DNA of 64,000 nt from Mesotaenium endlicherianum. Taxonomy: Eukaryota; Streptophyta; Zygnematophyceae; Zygnematales; Mesotaeniaceae. Under the pieces are notes generated by a model. That model had not been told where the DNA came from. It made no database searches and saw nothing but the letters and a program-made list of their open reading frames with translations. The translations under genes and the position numbers were made by a program. This document shows positions 57,493 to 64,000 of this stretch, one piece after another (the stretch's first letter is position 1; each line of letters starts with the position of its first letter). Location: the NCBI GenBank assembly GCA_009602735.1, contig WELA01010210.1, forward strand, positions 3,876 through 67,875, written 5' to 3'.

Positions 57493-59174
57493 CTTTTCAG
57501 CCGACCAGCTGTACCAGCATTTCTCCAAAGAAGAAAGACTTCAATCAATGAAAGTGAAAATCCCAGACATCCACTCACATGAGACACTGCTCCTTTGAAG
57601 GGGTTTAAAATGCAGACCGAGCTGAGAATAAGAACGGCATATATGTGATCAGGATAGATCAACAGTAGACCAATTATTAGTCAACCAATAGTCGACCAAT
57701 AGTGTATTATCTTTATCCCCATGAATTAAATGTATGCAACGGTCATCCATAGCGACAATTAATTGAATTTTGCATAGTATTTAATATTAGTCAGACGGTG
57801 GGCAGAAATGAGTATATGCGATCTGGAGGCCGATGAAGTATGTAGCAAGTAAGCTACTGATCGACAAAGCAAAAAAAGGAGTGTTTTCAATCAGCTTTGA
57901 TGAACCCAATAGAAAGTGTGATTACCTGCCCGAGAAGTACCACCAGGTCTTCACGACATCAGACTGCCACCTGGCTATACTCTTTACGTGACAACTGAAT
58001 CATGAAAAGGTACCGTATTCAATATAAACTTAAGCGCATATTGAAGAAGCGAAGGTGATCAAGAGAGAATAAGGGTGTTGGGGTCGGTTTCGGCTCTGCA
58101 ACAACGAGCCGACTCAGACTTTTTAAGAAAGGCTACTTATAAACTGTGAACTTCGTCTGCATTTCTTTCATCTGGAATCCGAATGACCCCAATTATAGAC
58201 TCTATGCGGCCAGCCCTCGACCTCCCTGCGTATTCTCATGCGTGCCAATGTCGCCCGTTTTGTCCTCAGAGCGCCCCTGACCATTGAGGACGACTGTGGA
58301 CGACGGTGGATTAATGTGGGCGATGATGGGCGATCTTATTTTAGTGTAACGGACTGATCGCAGCCAAATTGAGCCAAACAAGGCGAAAGTCACACAATCG
58401 TGGACTACGATTGACTTACGGATGAGTAACTTCATATGTTGGGCATCTGCTTAGTTGGCATATCGCTGATTTTGCCACATAGACAAATGTATGAAAAATG
58501 CGTGAAAATACAGGAAAATGCATGAAAATTTTGAAGCTGATTAGTGACCGCGTGAACGGAAACAGGAGGATTTCCGCTGTATCTGGTTGCACCTAGACCA
58601 GGGGGAGATAGATGCCGCTACGTTATTCAGCAATATTTAGGGTCAAGATGAAAATGAATGGAAGCATATTGGCGTAGCATTTTGGATTGCCTGCGATGCG
58701 TACCGTGGTAAACACAAACGGTAAGCAGCACTAACACATGTAGTCTTAATTCCCAGGCGCTCAGTGCGCCTGCCTGCGTGCAACCGCCTGGCCCCCCTCA
58801 CCCAGGTCCTCTTGCTCCATTGTGTGCTGACAAGATTGGTTTTGCCCTGGAGCATAGCGAATGAATATACACAATAAGCAATGAATTTGGCAGGCTCACA
58901 AATATGTTGCAGAGTCAACGTGTGATTCTTGTAGTCATAATTCTTTTTCCTACTAACTACAACTCTAGATGTAGTGACAAGATTATGGGAAGTCCTAATA
59001 CAACAATGTGGCCACCTTCTAATAACAGCTTGTCAAAAAGAAGGTACCTATGTATGACTTTCCAACCTGTACCACAGTGCACCTTGAAATTTGTACATCT
59101 AAACTAGCAAAACCGTACCTCTTTACAACCTATCATGCCCACGGGGCAAAAAGTATCATACGTATGTGGTTACG
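57493..59174. other. No gene recognised
   Basis: About 1.7 kb between the 5' end of the unknown minus-strand gene and the stop codon of LFR. It should hold the promoter of the former and the 3' untranslated region of the latter. Short imperfect repeats (accaat(a/t)(a/g)t) occur at about 57670-57700. Nothing else stands out. Confidence 0.5.
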
Positions 59175-62100
59175 TCATGCGCCCCAGATGCTTTTTGTAG
59201 CATAATTTCTAGAGGTCATATCTGCGCTCAATTCAAACAGCACTCTTGCCGCACCATCTGACACCTTATTCTCTGAGAAAGCTAACTCAGCCAAAATGCC
59301 TTCAGATGCCTGTAGAAGAGGCTGCGTGCGCTGCTCCTGTGCTATCGACTCCAACGCTGTAATTGCTCTTCGGCAAACCTCTAAGAGGGGGTGCGGTCGC
59401 CGAACAATGGCCAAGAGGCGAGAGACAGCCCTGCAGAACATACGAACCCCGGCGTATTAGTTCAGACTCCGTACCTATTGGACCTGTAACACTTATCCAA
59501 AGTCCAGGACGGCAGATCACATCATGCATTTTACGTTATGATGGCGTGAGATAGTGATGAAGCAGCAGAGGGGCAGAAAGCAGAAGAGACGCCATAAAGC
59601 AACAAAATACACACGTTGCCTAATGACAAAATCATTCTTGCAACAACACGCTTGATTTGCAATCCAGCTCATTCCAGAGCGTGATATATTTGATATTGAC
59701 TGCTAGTACAGCCAGCGAACAAGATGAATAGAACTCACCAGCGATGAGCAGCAAGATGCAGCTTCGTGGAGGATGCCAAGTCAGCGTAGCTACCCACGGC
59801 CGCCACAGATGCAGCTTGCACCTCCAAGTCCGGCGATGCCAGAAGGTCCACAAGCCTGTCCAGCACCTGGGAGGGCGAGGCGATGAGGAAGGGGGGGGGG
59901 GTCAGCTCCCGACCATGACAGGCCCTCGCAGATCGTAGACAAAGAAACATCAGACAATAGAGAATGGCGTGGCCAAAGTCTCAAAGGCAAGGTGTCACCC
60001 AGCGTTTGCTGGAAGCCCCTGTCCACAGCAGAAGTGTTGCACACTTCTGGTTCTATGCATCTCACTTTTATTCAGCCAATTGGCCGGCACATCCTCCAAC
60101 AAAAGCCCGGAACCTTCAGGGCAGGGTCACCAACCTAGACTTCACGATTCAAGATTTGCAAACCGAGGTAAGAGAATAGCTTTTTGCAAGCCTGCCGAGC
60201 ACAATACATTACAGTGTGATTGTGACAGTCACCGAAAGAGCCATGATCGCACGTCAAGAGCAGTTCCTGATCCTCCCCAGCAGCAACGACATCACTTTGA
60301 GACACGTCGTCGCCGGTAGGCAACAGATCACATGTAATCTCAGATGACCAGAAGTCACTGTCAAAAGAGCCCACATTAATATCTTACCTACTTGTAAATC
60401 TTCTTCGTTTCCTCGACATCTCTGTCAATCCAGCTTTATGAAGCAGCTGCTCTACTTGTTACCCAAAATTTGTATCTCAGAATGTGAATGTAGGAGACGA
60501 CCTTCTGTCGAGATATAGGGGTGCACAAGAATTCACACCGGAGCTTCAGCAGAGGAGTCCAGAAGTTATGAGGAAGACACACCTCTGTGCCAAAGGGGAC
60601 GAGAGCGACTTCGTTGTCGGGATTGATCATGCAGCGGCCCAGCGCCTCGCAGGCAGGGGCATGCCACGCTCTGACCGGCGACGACAGCATCTCTTCCCAC
60701 GCCGCCAGCACCCTGTCCAACCTGCGTGGTGCATCATGGCAAGAGCTGTCAGGCCGGCTGCATGTGGCCAGGATGCGATTGAGAGATGTGCAAGTCGTAA
60801 GTGAAGATTTGTCCAGAAAGTGACTCTCATTTTGCTGTTTCAATATCAAGTGTCGCGTTGTGAAGTTGGATCAGCCTCCTCGTGGCCTGTACTTTCCAAG
60901 AAGAATCTGAACAAGCACGGCAGTGGGTCCTGTTTGGCATGCGCCAACAGATGAGGGCGGAGCCCTCGTGCAGTCTGTGAATGCCCCAACTCTATGGATG
61001 CGCCCAAACAGTCGACAACCACCAGATACTTCACGCAAGCGTCCAGCCTGAAGGAAAATTGTATATGCTGGTCGTTGTTTTACAAGGACAAGATGACGAT
61101 GCCAATAATGGTAAAAAAGTTTCAAAGCACGCTTGTACTGAGCACGTGTGCGAGCAGCACTCACAAGACAGGCTGGGGGATGTCACCAGGGTCTCCTGCC
61201 CTTGCAGTTGCAAACGTCCGCAAGTCCACATGCGATGACAGGTTGACCAGGGTCTCCACTGCGTTCGTCACCAGCTCGTCATCCTCTGCTCAACAAAAAG
61301 CAAGAGCTATTATGTTGGTGGCCGCTGACTTGCATCAACTCCACAAGCATAATCTGCAGCATGCCAGCAAAAGTGACAAGGAACTACAGTGTACCAGTAA
61401 GATAGGAGGGGCGAGTAATGACAACCACGCACCTGCCTGGTGGTCCTCCATCCAGACAAACAGGGACTCCACGAGGCGCTTGTGAGCGGCCATGGGTGCC
61501 TCGTTCTCGGGGACAAAGGAGAGGTTGCGCACCACGTTGGACGCAGCCACTGCGCACTGCTGCATCTCCATCCTCCCAAGCTCGTCCAGGTTGAACAGGC
61601 CCTCCTCTTCCCACCACCAATCCTGATCGGGCTCCTCCCGCTCTTCTTGCCTCTCTGCCCTGCGTGCCTCCCCCTTACCCTTCTTCAAGCCTGCACTCTT
61701 CAAGCCCCCCCTCGTTGCAACACCTGCTGCTGGACCCGGCCCTTGGCTCTGTCGGTGGCTGCTCCCACCTGCCGCCCTGGCAGCTCGAGCCATCTGTCGA
61801 GCTTGTAGCAAAGGTGTGCCTCTGGGCCTTTTGTCCGCTTCTGCCCTGGCATCGCTCGGGTGGTCCATAGCAGCATCAAAAGGGTACCTGCCATGACACC
61901 CCCCATACGAGCCGTAATGTGACTGCAGTACTACTTGTACGCAGTAGCCTCCCGGAAAAGAGAGGGACAGCTCCCCAATCTTGCTCCCATGAAGCCTGGT
62001 AGTCATCTCTACGGCACGGGGATAGATATCCCCTGAGCTTCTCGCAGAAACTGCAAGGATTCTTAAATACTAAGAGACTTAGAGAAGTTTCAGCACTTAA

Positions 62101-63354
62101 CTCGTGCCAAAGCACAACTCCTACCTAGCGAGCGAGAGCAGAAAGTGAGGTGCTCAAGGGGTACCGCAGCTTAGAGAGGGGGTCGTCTTTGTCCAACTGG
62201 CCGTCTGCGGTGCCAAAGCCAGTGTAGGCTCTGCCGGCTCCCAAGGAGCGCATCCTTTTCAGCTTCTTCGACGTGCGCTCCTCCGCATAGTCCCGCCAAT
62301 CATCAACCTGGAAGCGTCCATGACAAGCTCTGCGTAAAGGTGAGCCCGCTACCTGCAGACTGATAAAGCACTCGGTTCGCATGGCGATGGCTTTGCGTGG
62401 TAACAGAGCCAGGCAGCCTCGGAATAGGCCAAAGGCATAAGCAGCAGGAAAGATCTGAAGCAAAAGATGAGAACTTTCTCTCTCTAGGGGGCTGATATAA
62501 GTTGAGCATTAGAGCATAAGAATCTATTCAGCTTCAAAATAACCAAAAGAAGAAACATATTAGATGTTCTTAGAAGTCAGAAAGTACCACAGTGAGAAGA
62601 GCATCCAACAGGCTGGGCACTTTGGCCAGAGGGCCTGCATCTCGTCTCGGATCATCCTTCTCAGCGAAGGTTAAGACCGTCAAGGCATTTAGTGCCCAGG
62701 CCACCTCCCCTCTCATCCCACTCTCCAGTGCAAGGACAATTCTTCGGGAGTTCTGTTCTGCATGATGCAGGTGAAAGAATCACCAGAATTATGTCAACTG
62801 ACCAAATCTTGTTGTACAGGTCCAGGCGAAAATTTCCGACAAGCCTTAAGCTCAGACTTAGCTGAGCAGAAGTTTTTGAAGAGAGGCGACAGCAATGCAA
62901 GTCACAATACACTCCAGACATGGCCAGGAGTAGAGTGGTCAAGATAGTATATACCATTAATCCCCGAAAGTAACAATGGCCTATCCACATGCTAGATACA
63001 AGATGCGAAAGGGAGGCTGTCGGTGCACAACTGAAAGACTTATAACCTCAGACTTCCAGGAAGAGTACAAACACTGAACATTTTAATTTCTCACGGTCGC
63101 TATGAGCCTGAGCAAATCCTTTGCACTCAGAGAAGCTCCCTGTTGGTAGCCGAAACTATAATCGTAAGAGTTTCAATAGCATTGGCGGGGTGCTTGCTTT
63201 TACCTGCAAAATTTGCCTGCACTTGCACGCATGGGCCCAAACTCGGCATCATAGGCAAGTTTGGAGCACAAAGAACTCCCGGGCTTGCATCATGCACAGG
63301 AGTCGCAGCTACACTGTATCGAGAGTTTCGCTTTCCAGTTAGTCTTTCTGCCAT
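59175..63354 (-). CDS. LFR: LFR homologue, armadillo-type SWI/SNF subunit
   Basis: Nine exons on the minus strand, all with GT-AG ends and agreeing phases: 63204-63354, 62588-62757, 62165-62307, 61433-61887, 61165-61285, 61030-61047 (18 bp, least certain), 60583-60721, 59739-59866, 59175-59430; 526 residues. Recalled from Arabidopsis LFR (LEAF AND FLOWER RELATED), the matching segments are R-I-V-L-A-L-E-S-G, L-L-D-A-L-L then D-D-W-R-D, T-G-F-G, E-E-G-L-F-N-L-D, Q-Q-C-A-V-A-A-S-N, D-E-L-V-T-N-A-V-E-T-L-V-N-L, I-N-P-D-N-E, H-R-W-A-V-S-R-L-L, and a C-terminal I-W-G. LFR is a plant nuclear armadillo protein of the SWI/SNF chromatin-remodelling complex. The algal protein has an extra Arg/Gly/Ala/Lys-rich stretch in exon 4, before the first conserved armadillo block. 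No lesion is seen. Confidence 0.9.
59889..59901. repeat. Homopolymer G run next to an LFR splice acceptor
   Basis: A run of about 13 G on the plus strand is a C-run on the minus strand, forming the polypyrimidine tract about 20 bases before the acceptor of the exon 59739-59866. Confidence 0.8.
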
Positions 63355-64000
63355 ATCTTCGTGTAATCAGACAGTGACTGCACCGCTTCAGAAAATTACT
63401 GCTGTAAGAGTGTGTTTGATGTTATTGCCGAAATAATTCCATCCAATTCGATGAGCATAATACTTCCCAATCAATGTGTGGATGATGTTAAAGTACAAGT
63501 GCCATGCACTCTAATAAGCTTATCGCCAGTAGCACTATGCATGTCCCTCACGACGACCCTTTAGCGTTCAGTGTAAGCAGCGACCACGCACTTCGGAAAC
63601 AGAGAAAAACCATAGGGTGGAACCAAAAAATGCATGAGATGCACCTTTGGCACGTACAGTGAAAGCTAGAGTACTAAAGGAATTAGAGAGTTATTTGGAG
63701 TCGCTTCGTTTAAAACAAAACCCACGTCCAATTTATATTGTGCACATTCTACGATCACAAATTGTGATGTAAGCTTGAAAGCACCGATAGGAAGCAATAT
63801 AGGAAGTGGAGCTTGAAATAGCTTGAAAGGTCTAGCTATTTAGTGGTACTGCCGCCTTGACATGCGACTTTCGACGTTGACACACTCCAAACATCGAGAC
63901 ATTTCTTATAAAAACCGTAGGCTCTGCTACTGTCCGTGATGGTCCGTGATCAGCATTTTGTGCCATTTTGTGCCAGTTCGGTACGTGGCCTGGACAATGC
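63355..64000. promoter_or_regulatory. Upstream region of LFR
   Basis: The 5' leader and promoter of LFR should lie here, up to the window edge. No TATA box or other element can be named with confidence. Short direct repeats (gtccgtgat twice, ttttgtgcca twice) are at about 63930-63975. Confidence 0.4.

Noticed and set aside
57317-57598. 93-codon plus-strand frame
   Set aside because: It overlaps the minus-strand exon 57280-57492, which has a good donor site and in-phase partners; the plus-strand frame has neither.
60871-61047. Long exon reading through 60.85-61.05 kb in LFR
   Set aside because: It is open and in phase from the same acceptor, but it has no good donor and adds sequence with no counterpart in land-plant LFR. 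The 18-bp microexon fits better. Kept as an alternative only.
1-64000. tRNA or rRNA genes
   Set aside because: No cloverleaf with intact A and B boxes or rRNA core sequence was seen by eye. The only tRNA-like matches are the 12-base primer-binding sites of the LTR elements.

Overview
The window looks like nuclear DNA of a streptophyte (charophyte) green alga, most likely Klebsormidium. Three things point there: a plant-type LFR (SWI/SNF armadillo subunit) gene cut into nine GT-AG exons; a dense load of Ty3/gypsy LTR retrotransposons; and a gypsy element that carries a C5-cytosine DNA methyltransferase (DNMT), a combination I recall being reported for Klebsormidium nitens (de Mendoza et al. 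2018, Nat Commun, on retrotransposons that acquired cytosine methyltransferases). The species call is inference.

Layout. 1-45 kb is a nest of retroelements. One chromodomain-bearing gypsy family (chromovirus, about 503-bp LTRs, TGTAGTG...CACTACA) appears four times: 1-609 (minus, cut by the window edge), 3212-9487 (minus, old), 23627-30677 (plus, mosaic-looking) and 38390-45069 (plus, whole-looking, 5-bp target duplication GATAC). They sit in or beside older gypsy remains: a minus-strand pol fossil (610-3211); the GC-rich DNMT element (about 10517-23626, order gag, Ala/Pro-rich linker, protease, unknown region, DNMT, start of RT); a gypsy pol fragment ending in a PHD finger (33007-35512); and a second, diverged PHD-ending fragment (36486-36930). 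The DNMT segment occurs twice as a 5207-bp direct repeat with one N between the copies, which looks more like an assembly join than biology.

45-64 kb is ordinary host sequence: a small coiled-coil gene fragment (about 46.1-47.1 kb), a head-to-head pair of F-box/leucine-rich genes of which the left one is a pseudogene (49.1-50.8 kb, minus) and the right one open (51.5-53.6 kb, plus), a second coiled-coil gene with an in-frame stop (55.9-57.5 kb, minus), and the LFR homologue (59.2-63.4 kb, minus; nine exons, 526 codons of protein).

The main biological interest is that three kinds of chromatin module ride on retroelements within 35 kb: a DNMT, a chromodomain and PHD fingers. The main technical caution is that N positions flanked by repeated sequence occur at 18057, 24956-25038 and 26863, so adjacency of parts across 12.8-30.7 kb is not secure.
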